Of a stretch of 64,000 nt of DNA, positions 11,368 to 23,601 are shown piece after piece. The stretch's first letter is position 1. Each line of letters opens with the position of its first letter. The notes under the pieces were generated by a model. The model did not search any database and was not told the DNA's origin. It saw nothing but the letters and a program-made list of their open reading frames with translations. This stretch comes from Vermamoeba vermiformis (lineage: Eukaryota; Tubulinea; Echinamoebida). The position numbers were made by a program, and so were the translations under genes. The stretch is taken from the NCBI GenBank assembly GCA_045837725.1, contig JBEWZL010000216.1:310001-374000 (forward strand). The letters run 5' to 3'.

Positions 11368-14172
11368 CTAAGGCAATTGATTAATCAGCTTAGACTTGGG
11401 AGGTGGCCAAGTGAACTGATATTCTTTCTGCGGCGCGGCAAAGCAGTCAGCGAGGTTGTTTTTGAGGCCTAAGCCGTCCAAAAAGTGGCGCAGTGTCTCG
11501 GTCAAGTTGAACACGAAACCTTCGCCCAGACCAATGTCCGCAATGTTCTGAGTGTTAAAAACGCAAGGATTCAATGTGTAGAATTGACTATGGTCCGCTC
11601 TAAGTAATATCCTGTTAATTGTGTGCTTGAAAGTAGATCTGATCAATTCTGGCTACAAACCTGTAAATATCTCTCCACGAGTAGTACTGTGATTTAGAGG
11701 CCCACAATAAGCCATAGACATAGGCAGTAGGATTAGTGTGTCCCCAATAATTCAATCGCTGCGCATCCACGCGGTAGTTAGCAGATCTGCTCTCGGCTGT
11801 GGTAACTGCTAGCTGGACAGCTTTCACGGCTTCATTCAAGGCAGCAGCACGCTGAGAGGACGACAAGCTGAAGTCGCGTCGTGCATAGGCATTGCGCACC
11901 ACACGAGCACGCAGCATGGTCATGGTGGCCGAGTCCACAATCTCTTGCATGAAAATTGAGGCGTACTTGCCCGAGACACTCGACTGCAGTGCTGCGAACT
12001 GATTGGTGAACTGCGTGAATGTTTGGTCCATCGCGGCCAACAAGGGCTTGATGCTCTTGAAGTAGATATCGGGCGGGTAAGGCCACATCTGCCACAGATC
12101 AATTTTAGCAGGCTGAGTTTGACCCACACCAATAATGGCTGAAATTTGACTCCACGTGTCCCAGCCAGCCAAATAAGCAATGCCCGTCTTCTTGTCAAAG
12201 CTGTCAGGCTTAGTGCTGCCAATTTGACCGAGCACGAGCAATTGGTGCTCTGCTTCACAGTACTGGGCGAGCAGTTCCGCCAATGGATCTGCTGCCTGGC
12301 CGAAGATTCGAGTGACTTTCTTGAGGTACAACTTGAAGGCCTCGTCGTCACTGAGCGACAAGTCTAATGGGTCCCACGCAGCACGTGCAGTAATGACGTC
12401 GTTGAGCCAGTAAGTGTACTCCCAACCACTGTCAAAATTGAACGCGCCACTCATGCGCTTGCCAAGCTCAATCTCTCTGCGTGCAATCTTGCGCATGTCG
12501 TACAATCGAGCACGAGCATACAAAGGTAAGAACAAGGGCACGGTGTTGTCGTATGTGATCCAATAGGCAGTCTCACCTACAACACGTGTTAATTTGGCTT
12601 GCTAATTAGAAACACGCCAGGTAATGCACGTACCAAAGTAGCATGTCTCGCGTGTACCGGCCTCTAAGAACAAGTAATCGAACATCTGTGAAAAATCTTT
12701 TTGACCGTAAGTCGGTGCAGGGTCGTCAAAGGTGTAGAACTGAACAGTGTGCGGATAGACGCCGAGTCGTGAGTCAGCATAGTACGGCAAGAAGTTGAAG
12801 TTGATGGGACCATCGCCTAACGGGTTCTTGAACGTAGGACAAGTTTGACCCTGTAGCAGCAGTCAGCACGATTTCATTGCATAAGATAAGATGAAAGCGT
12901 ACCGATGAGATGTGAGCCTTGATCGAGGACCACGTGCCATACTTCTCGTTGGCGTAAATGGCAGTGTAATTCATCCAGGCCAACATAATGTCGCAGTTCG
13001 GGTGATTGAATTCAGTGTAACCGCTCTCTGTGGCTATGAAACCGAACTGTGCACCTTGAATGAGCCTAGATATTGACATATTGACTGTTAGGATGAATAA
13101 ATTTCACGCGTGTCGACATACCAATCAATACGATCAGCGATGCGTTGATATTGCTGTTCAATGGTGCCTGAAGTGTCGACCATGTACCAGCCGTGTTGCT
13201 GTCTCTCAGCAATGGGCACATCCGCACCAGTCAAGATGCCATATTGATAGGCAAGTTGATTGATGGTGGCCAAGCGAGTCTGACGAAGTGAGCTTGTTGC
13301 GAAGTCAGCCCAGTCCTTGGCACTCAACAGGACCCATTCGAGTCTGTTCTGTTTGTTAGCGACAAGCCACTCGCAGAACATTTCAAACTCGGGCAAGATG
13401 GAGTCAAAGCCTGCCTGGTCGTTTGGACCATTCAAACCCCAGCCTTGCAGCAATGGCGTGAGCTCCAAGGGGTGTTCAGTGTGGTAGTGCCAGCCTCTCA
13501 CGGGCCAATAAGGCTTTTCTGTATGAGTCCAGTTGCTGGTAGTGGTGGGCAAGGTGTCGGGAATGACTGGTTGGAATGGATGCAGGAACGCAAAACCTAA
13601 CTCTTCCAACAGAGCGTAGCAGCCATAATAAGCACCGAGTGGTGGACTAGCTGCAGATTTAACGGGCCAAACGAAGGGTCCATTGCCGTCAGCGGCATAC
13701 ACAGACACGCCACTCATGCCATTGAGTGCGGTAGATGAGGCCATTGAAAAGGCTTCTGGACCAGCAGCAGACAGCGCGCCGTAATCTAATAATTGCTTGC
13801 TTGTAGTGGTGGTGCCACAGCTAATTACAATCGATGATTGTGTTGGATAAATGGTATCGCTAGCTTTGACAACTTGGAGCGGATATGGCGCTGTTTTGTT
13901 GACAAAGAAGGTGATTCTGTTTTTTACAGCTGGTGAAAATTGGTCTCCAAGCTGGAGGACAACGTTTGGCTGAGCAAGAGCCGATCTAAGGCTTCGCGAA
14001 GATATTTTTTCGTGAGTGGATCTTGCGCTAACAGATAAAAATAATTAATTACGCTAATTTAAATGCAAGAAAAATAAACAATGCTTTTATTAGTTAAAAA
14101 CGATTAAACATACCATGCCATGCAGATCACATTGCAAAACGCAATTAAAAGGAGTAGCTTGAGAAGTGTCAT
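11368..14172 (-). CDS. secreted glycoside-hydrolase-like protein (beta-hexosaminidase domain-2 type N-terminus)
   Basis: Starts at ATG 14172 with a clear signal peptide (MTLLKLLLLIAFCNVIC) on its own exon. A mixed domain follows that ends GAYYGCYALLEELGFAFLHP. This segment is typical of the domain placed before the TIM barrel in alpha-glucuronidases, GH20 enzymes and DUF4838 proteins. The barrel part has WPVRGWHYHTEHPLELTPLL, ANKQNRLEWVLLSAKDW and FGFIATESGYTEFNHPNC. The last exons form a helical C-terminal domain, then KSKLINQLP before the stop. Several sites look N-glycosylated (NWT, NKT, NYT). Catalytic residues and substrate cannot be named; a lysosomal or extracellular polysaccharide role is inferred. 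NAGLU was considered and fits poorly. Confidence 0.6.
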
Positions 14173-14394
14173 TCTATTGAGGCTCTTAAGTATTAAAACA
14201 TTATAATGGAACTGGGTTGGTGTGTTTCTTTTGGTTAAAGAACGAAAAATACTCGTCGATTTCTGGCCTACTTTTGGTTTTTAGGACACAACGGGACCAT
14301 TTCAAACACATCAATTATTATAGTACAATAGGAGACTTGAAGACATTGATAAGACGTTAATTCACTTCTATTTTACATTCGCGGTATTGAGGTC

Positions 14395-15770
14395 TTAAAA
14401 TGCAACCTCAATGTATTTAACAGTCACCAAGACCATGCCAGGTCTCGGCGTGGTATATTTACATTTGTGTTCAATCAAAAAGTGTTCCACTGCTGGACCA
14501 ATGATCGCGCGACCAGTCTGATGCACGCCAATGCCAGTAATCACGCGTAACTCCTTCACTGCTGGCGGATCTTCAAGAGCCAGGGCTTGCAACTTGATGG
14601 CTAAGACCATCAATGCCTCTTCGGCGTGCAGTCCGTGCAGATCCACTTCATCTTTGCCACGGTGGTGATTGTTCGTGGCATAAATCTTGGATGCAGCTTC
14701 ATCGTGCAAGTCAACGGCTTGCGCACGCAGTTCTCGTGCTTTTTGCGTGCAATCTCGTGCCTCTGAGTGTGAGCCACGCTCGTAAGCCTTCGTGGCTTGT
14801 CTGCACGCGTTGTTGTACGATTTGAATCGTTTGACAGCCTCGCGCCTGGCCTCGCGATAGATGTCTTGTGCCGTCGTGTTCTCCAACACCAAGGACTTGA
14901 GCTGTTCTGAGGTCATCATCACAGCTTTGGCTAGTCGGCCTGAAGGTGGCGGCACTGTTGGATGTCGCTTTGCTGCAGCGCGTGATGGCTCGTATTTGCG
15001 TGAACTCTGTGCCTCGCGATCCATTTTCTTCTGCTGCTCAATGATGCTCTTATCGAACAAGGGCTCATTCTCCTCGTTGTTATTAGTGCTGTTCTCATCG
15101 TCATCAGCGCCACCCTCTTCAGCCAACAAGGACTCAAGTGTGCTCGAAGCCTCGCCTTGGTGACCGTTCAAACGCGCTATCAACGCGTCACGTGACACTC
15201 GCGTGCCAAAGATTTGCTGCAAGAAGTCAACTGTGGCATTGCCTTCGTTGGGTTTGTTGTTTGAGTTCGGGGCTAGTTGGGGAAAATCGCCCTTTTTGAA
15301 GTAAAGCGGATCTACTCGCTTTTGATATTGCGGCAAAGTCTTGCTTGGGTCTGGCTCAGTATTATTAATGCCTGCCCAACCACCAGTCTTGCGAGGGCTA
15401 ATAATAACCGTTAGAATAACAAATAATAACTGTGGTAACGATATTTTCGAATTAATGCAATTGAAAATTGTTAATAATTTCAAATAAATGTTGTAATAAT
15501 AATTTACCTCGTCTGTCGCTGTTTGGGATCACTTCTTTTTCGTTCTGGTGTTCTCGATCGACCAGGTTGTCTTGGATTTAATTTATTTTTGTCCTGATTT
15601 CGAGTATCATCCTTGGTTCTGTCTTCTTCTATAACGGCGCCCGTCATTAATGCTTCGGCAGCTCGTTCGATATCATAGTCATTCTGTTTGAGCGCCAACG
15701 AGATCCGCTGATCGCTCTCGTCAGGCAGAATGTCCTTCAATTGGTGGACCAGCTCTTGCCAATTATCCAT
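14395..15770 (-). CDS. CUE/UBA-like and Smr domain protein
   Basis: Two coding exons from ATG 15770 to the stop at 14395. The N-terminal ~50 residues (WQELVHQLKDILPDESDQRI ... DYDIERAAEALM) form a CUE/UBA-like ubiquitin-binding fold. A basic low-complexity linker crosses the intron. A second helical segment (TVDFLQQIFGTRVSRDALIA) also looks UBA-like. After a helical DUF1771-like region (REARREAVKRFKSYNNACRQ, with many Ala and Arg), the Smr domain has the diagnostic DLHGLHAEEAL and the ITGIGVHQTGRAIIGPAV core. Smr domains are nicking or RNA-cleaving nucleases; in N4BP2-like and yeast Cue2-like proteins they cleave mRNA on collided ribosomes. A no-go decay role is therefore plausible but inferred. 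Confidence 0.82.
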
Positions 15771-15970
15771 TTAGTATGAGTGTAATGTTTGTTGTGACAT
15801 TCGAGCAAAGATGATTTTAACTCTTGAAAGGGACATCACATTTTTTTCGCACGACTTGAAGACTTGTCTTGCTATGACTGACACTGAACTGAGTAGACTA
15901 TTGACTACGTTATAGTAATTCGATTTGAGTTTAATTTTTACAATTTTTACATGTCGTCACTCTGTCTGTC

Positions 15971-18900
15971 TTACGAATAGAGTTGATTCGCGTTCAGATC
16001 CAATTCGACCACTGATGAAGGCTCACGCTTTAAAGAACTGTAAGTACCGTGGCTGTAATGATTAGGCATATTATGCTGACCAGAAGGGTTGTTACTGTAC
16101 GCGTAGCCACCGTTCACGTGCGTGGTGTTGGGTACTTGTTGAGTCCAAGCGCGAGGCTGTTGATGATTGCCAGCTGCAGGCAGATTGTTCTGTGCGTGAG
16201 GCACGGTCGGGGCGTAAGGCTGTTCATAACCCACATTAGGAAAACCACCTGCATTGCCCGTGACACTTGTCATGACATTTGTGCCGGTCCAGTTCGGCGG
16301 CGAGATGACATTGTTGTTAGTGCTCACTAGCGTCGGATTGGTAGTGCCATTGCTCACACTCGGCGAGGTCGTGGTCAGAGGGTACGGCATGCTCGTGTTC
16401 AGCGGTGGGTTGTCGGCACTGAGTCGTGTCGAAGTGGCTGCACGAAACAGATTAACCTTCGGTAAGAAGAAATTCAATCGCCAAGTCATGTTGATCGGGA
16501 ACTCATTCGTGATCTTTTCAGTCTGCACTTCTAACAGCTTGATGCCGTCCTTAACTGCCTCGAACTCGGTCGTGTAGCGATTGAGTATTTCAAGGGCCTG
16601 TCACAGACATTAAATTCTTGCTAGTTCCGTAATTGCAGTCACTTACGGCTTTGAACTTGTCGCGCTCGTCTTTGAACAAGTAGATCTGTGCGAGCATGAA
16701 CACTGGAATGGGCACAAAGTACAAGAAGACTGAGCCCAGTTTGGTGCCCAGATGTGCGGGGAACTTGGCCACTTGATTGAGCACGCGGTCTGCGAACTAT
16801 GGGCAGAGTGATGAGAAGGTATACGACAGTATAAATATTATTCATAAATCTAAATTATTACGACAGCAAGAAAACAATTTTTCATGCGATTGAATGATCG
16901 ATTAGAATTCATCCGATTATCGATCGATCTATCAAATTGCAATAGAAGTAAATTGCCTACCATATCAGCTGCCTCGTCGTAGTTATTAAACAAACAAAAC
17001 ACTGCTCGCATCGCATCTGTTCTGAGCAGCCAGATCCGCTCTTCAGGCATTGCATCTCTGTGGCATATATCTATTAGACCTATATATGCTTTATAGATAC
17101 GATGCCGCTACGTACTTTGTAATCTCGTTGGCTGAATAGGTCATAATGAAATCGATCAACTCTAACAACTTCAAATTGTGATTGACGCGCGCAAACAAGT
17201 CATCCAGATCTGTTTGGCCTATCAATGACATCCATGTCTAATAGAGCTCTATTAGTATCGATACTATGGTACTTTAATCAATCAATGGCAGGTCGATTCA
17301 TACCCGTTGAAAGAGAATGCCAGATATCCACGCCAAGTGTTTGTCTTTGTTATGAATCATCGTTGTGATAATATTCCGCACCACATTGATGTCGGGGCTA
17401 AGGAGATATAATTAGAACTGAAACATCAGGAAAAGAATCAAAAATTGAAATTCATATCCGGTACAAATGCAAAATAGCTGCAATATCGAACGGAAATAGC
17501 TTCTTAGTGTTAACTTACTTATATAAACCCTTCTCTGAGGTCAAAAATGCACATTTTCGAAGATTCTCCAAGTCAATGCCGTTGATAACTGGCTTGCCGA
17601 ACTTCTTCATTACTGCTTCGCTAATCATGATTGTATTTTGGCTGTAAAACTCTTCTTTGTCAAAATCGCCAATTACTGAGAAGTATCTAGCAAGTTGTTA
17701 GTCTTATTCTTCGATTAGAGATTTGGAGCTTGTAGATGCGTAATAAGCGCTGTAACATACCTAGATAGGAAGAAATATACTGCTGCCATGTACGGACTAG
17801 TTGTGTCAAAAACTGATGAGATTATAAGCCGGATCTCGTGGCTCAGATCACGCGAATGGTTTTCATGAGTGGACATTAGTGCGCCGAACATGGCCATTGC
17901 TTTAGACACCGCTAACTGTTGCTGATCAACTATTTAATACAACTATTAGCTCATTGCTTTCGATAGTATCGCAACACGGTACAAAATATTTCCTTATTTG
18001 GCATAAATTGTATTAGGATTTCGCATTTTATCGTCGTATTTGAGTCTATATTACTTACTATGTTCGTCATAAAATTGAGTGACGTCTGTTATTGGTGGTT
18101 TGATTTGGATCCAGGGGTAATATTGCCGCATATATACATTGATGTAATTATTGAGCTGTTGTGAATTCACCATATGTCCAGAGACTAACATATCTCGCGT
18201 CTGTTACAAAAATATGCCTTAATCTCAAAATACAATGATTTTTTTGGGATCCTGAAATTCATAATCATTCATGTAAAATACAATTACCTCCGCATTTGTG
18301 GTAGACAACTGAAATACTTTTCGCTCCCATTCTTTAGCTGAATTAACTTGTTTTGAGAGCTCTTCGTTTAGTTCATTGATTGTTTTTTCTAATCTGGCAA
18401 TCGTTCCTTTTATGGACGGAATTATTAGGTTAGTAAACTAAACGGCCAATATGTCACTAGACTACAATATTATTGATAACTAAGCATATAATCGGAGGAT
18501 GCGGCAACTATTGGCCACAGCCCGTATTTTCGGATTTCGAAAAAACGTCTTGGCAATATCGCCCAATACGAATTTTCGCAAGGTACTTAGAGAACATATT
18601 GCATCAAAATAAGAGAATACGTAAATTTAATTGAAAAAAGCCAAGAGATCCAGATGCTAAAAACGGAGTCGCAATTTTTCGTAATCATAAAGCTTTATCG
18701 ATCGAATACATACCTCGTGTAGGCCCTCGCTTATAGGGTTTATCTGGATACACGCATTCTTTATTTCTTTTTCGACATGTCGAGCACGGAAAGGCGCCAT
18801 CACCTAGATCGAAGTCCATTTAATTTCTGCTGATTGCTTATCGAATAATAGGCCATGCAGTAATTTTACCGTGCATAATGCAGCATATTTGTAATATTAT

Positions 18901-19080
18901 AATGATTTTTGATAATTTGTGAATTGAGGAGACAGATGGTGCTGTCCCATTTAGCAACGTACATTTCAAATGCTTCTCTTTGCATTTAAGACACGCAAGA
19001 CTAACTGTAGTCGTTCTATTCCTCTTTAGCTTTTTTTTATCTGAGGTGGACTGAGCGTCTTCTGACTCGGAGGAATCCAT
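15971..19080 (-). CDS. Zn2Cys6 transcription factor A
   Basis: Multi-exon gene from ATG 19080 to TAA at 15971. The first exon encodes MDSSESEDAQSTSDKKKLKR then the start of the zinc cluster. Joining the donor at AAAT|GTACGT to the next exon gives CLKCKEKHLKC-DGAFPC-STC-RKRNKEC, that is CX2CX6CX5CX2CX6C, a complete binuclear zinc cluster. The basic linker KPYKRGPTRG and a heptad-like coiled coil (IARLEKTINELNEELSKQ) follow, as in Gal4-type proteins. The long middle is helical, with a hydrophobic stretch LGSVFLYFVPIPVFMLAQIY. The tail is rich in Asn, Pro, Thr and Gly. It is a tandem paralogue of the next gene (19456-22887). Target genes are unknown. Confidence 0.8.
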
Positions 19081-19455
19081 AACTGATAGAGGTCTTGTTT
19101 GAAGTCAGATGAGTCCTCTCGAAACGTACACTAATAACGTCTTGTGCGCAATAAATTCAACTACATAATAATAAATTGCTTGCAATAGGCATGTTGCGTG
19201 TTTTCTATCCCCGAAATTTCCGGATGTCACGTGGATAATTCGTTACCAACCTCCTCAGTTAATGATGGGAGAATGTAGTGTATGCTACTACAACGCATTT
19301 TGAAGACCAGTGAATTGCAGCAGTCTTGTTGACCAACGTAAAGTACAATTTTATTTTTACATTGCGCGAGATAATTCTGCAACACAAAACTGAAACTTAG
19401 GGGTTGCTCTGAACTACTCGCAGTATTGATTTCGCAGTGTTGGTAGCAAGATTTG
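19081..19455. other. intergenic region between tandem Zn2Cys6 genes
   Basis: About 375 bp between the start of factor A and the stop of factor B on the same strand. It should hold the upstream gene's 3' UTR and factor A's promoter. I see no separate gene here. Confidence 0.35.
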
Positions 19456-22400
19456 TTAATGAAAGTGCTCGGAGGATTGTGGATGTGGATCCAGATCTTG
19501 TCCCTGGCTCGGGCCATGACTGGGGCCGTGTTGTTGATTATGTGGGAAAAATGAACTATTATGGAATTGAGGCATATAAGGGTAGTTTGGGTTCCTCTCT
19601 GAGAAGACAGGGGCATCAGGCTGGGAATGCGGCTGGTAATATTGTTGGTAGTGTTCGTGATCCACGTTGTTGTTCGACGGCATATTGCTATTGTTCGGAG
19701 TAGCACCAATAGGCATGCGATTCGTGTTGTTATTCATCTGTTGCACGGCGACCATATGCGGCGCTTGAGGTTGCGAGTACATTGCTTGGCGCTGCGTGGC
19801 TTGTTGACTGGCGAGTTGTTGCTGTTGCAGCTGATAGTACTCGGGGGACATGAAGTGCGAGCCCTCCTGCGTCATGCGCGGTGCTGCCATGCTACTGTTG
19901 GGACGGCGTGGCTGTTGATGCGGAGCCAGTGGCACCATGTTGCTGACAACACCAGTCTGTGACGCATTATTGTTGACAGCAGGACTGTACTCGCTGCTGA
20001 ACTGATGGCCGTAGACTTGATGCTCGGGCGCGGCACGGAGCTGTTGGACGGGTTGATTGCCGCTGGGAGTGTTGTTGCCGCTGCCAGGACTGTTGCTGGC
20101 ACTCGTGCTGGTCACCATTGCATTGGCATTGCTGGGCCTGTAAGCACTGCTCTTGCCCTCTTGCACTTTTGGCTGCGCGGCACCTACTGGCCTCGTGCTG
20201 ACCACAATACTCTCAATAGTACCAGCGGTGTTATAAGGCGGTGTCGCAGGCATCTTAGCATTGGCGCCGAGCTCCGATTTGATGGGCAACAATTGCTGGC
20301 TCGAGGGCGGAGGCATATTCAGTTGACTGCCCCACCGCACGGCATTCATTCTATATGTCTCTATGCGCGGGTACACGTAGTTCATGCCGAATATCGTGTT
20401 CTGATTCTGTTGTGTGTTCTTCGGTATGTCATGCAGATCAGGGCTGTGATCCAAAAGAATCTCCAGTGCACTACTGAGACTCGAATACGTCCGAATGTTA
20501 TTACTTAGCAGCTCTAGGATCTGAATTCATGCTATGCTTAGTACCGCATTCAATTTGGCTTGAATTGATTACGTGTGTCAAAATTTAGGATTAAATTTGT
20601 GAACTAAAATCAGAATAGATTAAGAAACGTACTTGCTGCATTTGCTCGCTTTGATTGCGATACATGAATATTTGAGCCAGCAGATAGAGCGGCATCATGA
20701 CTAACATAATACCGTTCTCGGGCGCTGGCAACTTGTCGAATTTCGATAAGGCTCTATTCGCTCGCTGTATGGACATTAGAATACGTATCGAATATGACCA
20801 CAATTGACTACACTTACATAATCAGCTGATTCATCTTGGCTCAGTACCAAATGGATAAATGCGCGCAAAGTATCGATCCGCAATAGAAATTTCTCGCTAG
20901 AACGGCGAATTAGACGGAGATATCTCAAGATGGTTATGATTATGTTTCGTTATTAATTAATCTACTTACGCTTCAGGGCCTACAGCATTGACAACTGTCT
21001 CGAGTGAATCTAGCACTGCCAAGCGAGTATACAAATATTCGATTTGATTCGAGTCGTTAGCAGCTAACATGTGGTAAACACCACCATATACCTAGATTTA
21101 GCGATTAGAACAGTATTACTTCGCAAAACAAGCAATTTCATACCTTGTGAAGCAGATTCAGTAAACAAAAATCGAGCAGATCTTGTCGCTGTACGCCCAA
21201 GTTCTTTAAGAACTCAGCTAGTGGTTGTGGATTGTCACTAGAGCAATAGAGCATCAATAACGGTATGAATACGATAGATCACAAAAATTGGACAGGGATT
21301 TGGGACCTAAGCCACTTACGAGTATTTGTAACACAAGGAAGCGAGATGTGCTATCTGATATAAGTGCTCTATATCAATGCCATCGAGCATCTTCACACGC
21401 GTCTTCTTTAAGAGCCGATCTGTCATTGCCAGAGCATTTTCATTAAAGAAATACTCTCGTTCAGAATCGAAGCGGTAGGCGTAGAGACTCGAGAGGATGA
21501 AGTAAGTGGCTGCCACTACTGGATTGACATTGTCGAACTTGCCCGAAACAATAATCCTAGAGTAAATGTCAGCGCAGATTTTAATTCGCATCCACACAAA
21601 ATTAAATCCGAAAAATTTGTGACTTTAGAGACAGCAATCGTAATAGTTGCCATGACAATATTATATTTCTCCTTACCTTGCTTTATTTGCGAAATCAAAG
21701 CCGACTGATTCGTTGCCTATTGCAATTGCGCCGTAAGCTGCCATAGCCGTTACGCAACCAATTTTCAGCTCGTCTTCCACTAGCATGCGGAGTTAGCTTG
21801 TGATTTAGTAGCAAAAGACTACAGTCATTTCCATATAATTACCTGTATCGTTGGTTAAAGAAATCGGCGGGTTGATCCGGAAGTACTTGAAACACCGCGT
21901 CATATAAGAGTTGACGAACGCATTTAATTGTTCCAACGGAACAATAGGTGTATTAGCCAAAGAACCTGGTGGCAAGCTCTTTTTCTAAACCGTGAAAGTG
22001 AGAAAGATTTTCGAGCTCGATAAATTACGGCAATATTTCAAAAAGATTTGATGTACTATTAGCAGCGGGCGATAAGCGCTAGAATAACGACTTACATTGA
22101 CACTAAGCATCAGTGTATCATATTTAGCTTGCCATTGCTTCGAAGCTTCGGCTTGCTTGCCGAGCTCTTCCGTTAAGCCCGAGACAACTTTCTTCAACCA
22201 AATAATCGTTCCTGAAGGTCATAGTAGCGTTAGAATAATATCTTAAGCAAGAGACACGTTCAGATTGGAATTAACTATTTTTAGTAAAAACTGTGCAAAA
22301 GTATCGAAACGTTGTGTGGATGGAAACACATGACACAAGCGCACGACAAGATTAATTTTGTGATGAACTGACACTCGGATAAAAATTAATTTTGTGGCCG

Positions 22401-22887
22401 GTGCTATTCAATTCGAAGACCTAATTCCTTGGCTAAAATGGTGGTTCTCCAGATCTGTCTAATAAACTCCGAGTTCCGTCTCATTTTGGCTTACCTGAAG
22501 TAGGGCCACGTTTCACTGGCGTTTTTTGGTAAGAGCATTCGATACCCTTTTTCTTGCAATTATCGCAGGGATTTTTTCCATCGCCTAAAGTAGGAGTCAG
22601 ATCTCGTGACTGCAATTAATCCAGAACAATCCAAGTATCTTAAAGAATCACAACTGTTTGTGACTGGTGAAAAATAAATAGAATGATAGTAAAAGCGATA
22701 GCAATTATGATCATCGCTTGATTGAAATTTAGCCCAATAAATACGAGAAGAAATTTTGGATTTGAATACTAAAGTAATTCTAACACTTACATTTAATATG
22801 TTTGGATCTGCACGATACGCAAGCAATTGAAACTGTCGATGTTCGATTTCTTTTCTTGCTAGAGAGGGATCCCTCGTCGGATTGCAT
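19456..22887 (-). CDS. Zn2Cys6 transcription factor B
   Basis: Tandem paralogue of the gene at 15971-19080, with the same strand and exon plan. It starts at ATG 22887 (MQSDEGSLSSKKRNRTSTVS). The split zinc cluster reads CVSCRSKHIKC-DGKNPC-DNC-KKKGIEC, again CX2CX6CX5CX2CX6C, with the intron at the same codon (AAAT|GTAAGT) as in factor A. A basic linker (TPVKRGPTSGTI) and coiled coil (LKKVVSGLTEELGKQ) follow. The middle domain repeats the hydrophobic segment (NGIMLVMMPLYLLAQIFMYR). The C-terminal ~330 residues are Gln/Asn/Pro-rich, resembling an activation domain. The shared intron phase and order show a local duplication. I infer it is a DNA-binding regulator. Confidence 0.8.
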
Positions 22888-23601
22888 CGATAAAGCTTGA
22901 AATAGCTGATTGCTATAATTTGTTTCGTATTATGTGCTACTAAGACTTCGTTGTGCTCATACTTGTATATTGAAATATTTCACGCCAAAGGAAAAAAGGT
23001 TTCTCAGTTTTTGGTTTTCCTCTTGCCATATATGGAAGATAGGAATAAATTTGATAAAACTGGATGAGGGACGACCCGGTGGATGCCTTTTCCCAGGGAG
23101 TTGCATCCAACATTGAAAGTGCATCCAAACAGTGTATTACACTATCGGCCAGTTCGCCGTAACAATTAATGTGCATACCGCTTTCGTACCGGAATAACTC
23201 AAACCGTTAATGACGAGAAGGACTTATATAGTAGTGGTAAGAATTAGGTCGAGAATTTTGATTATTTATTCATCCAATCTTCTTTTTGAATTTATTGGCG
23301 TATTTTGTGGATTGTTTTCGCGATCATCCTATCCGCGAGTATTTCGCGATTCATTTCGTTATGATTATCATTTATCTTGTCGCTAAGTCATTAAAAATCA
23401 TAATTCCTTTCATTACGATCCCATCCAATGGGAGTATCTCGGGATGAAATTAAAATAAATTCGACGCTATTTTAAATTCTATTTATTACAATTAAAATGG
23501 CTTAAAACGCTAGTTAACGCCACCATAATTTCGTCATTCATACCTTGTCTCGATTGCACGAAGAGATGCATTCCTACCGCTCCGTGCAGTGCCGATCCAA
23601 T
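22888..23601. other. intergenic region
   Basis: About 710 bp between the ceramidase stop (23602) and the Zn2Cys6 factor B start (22887). The left part should be factor B's promoter. A 78-codon open frame on minus (22940-23176) has no recognisable features and I do not call it. No RNA gene or repeat seen. Confidence 0.35.

Noticed and set aside
11368-14172. Alpha-N-acetylglucosaminidase (NAGLU)
   Set aside because: Some N-terminal similarity in general layout, but the characteristic WWxWxRWExEIDWMALxGI block is missing.
22940-23176. 78-codon minus-strand open frame between factor B and ceramidase
   Set aside because: No domain, no clear splice partners; left as intergenic.
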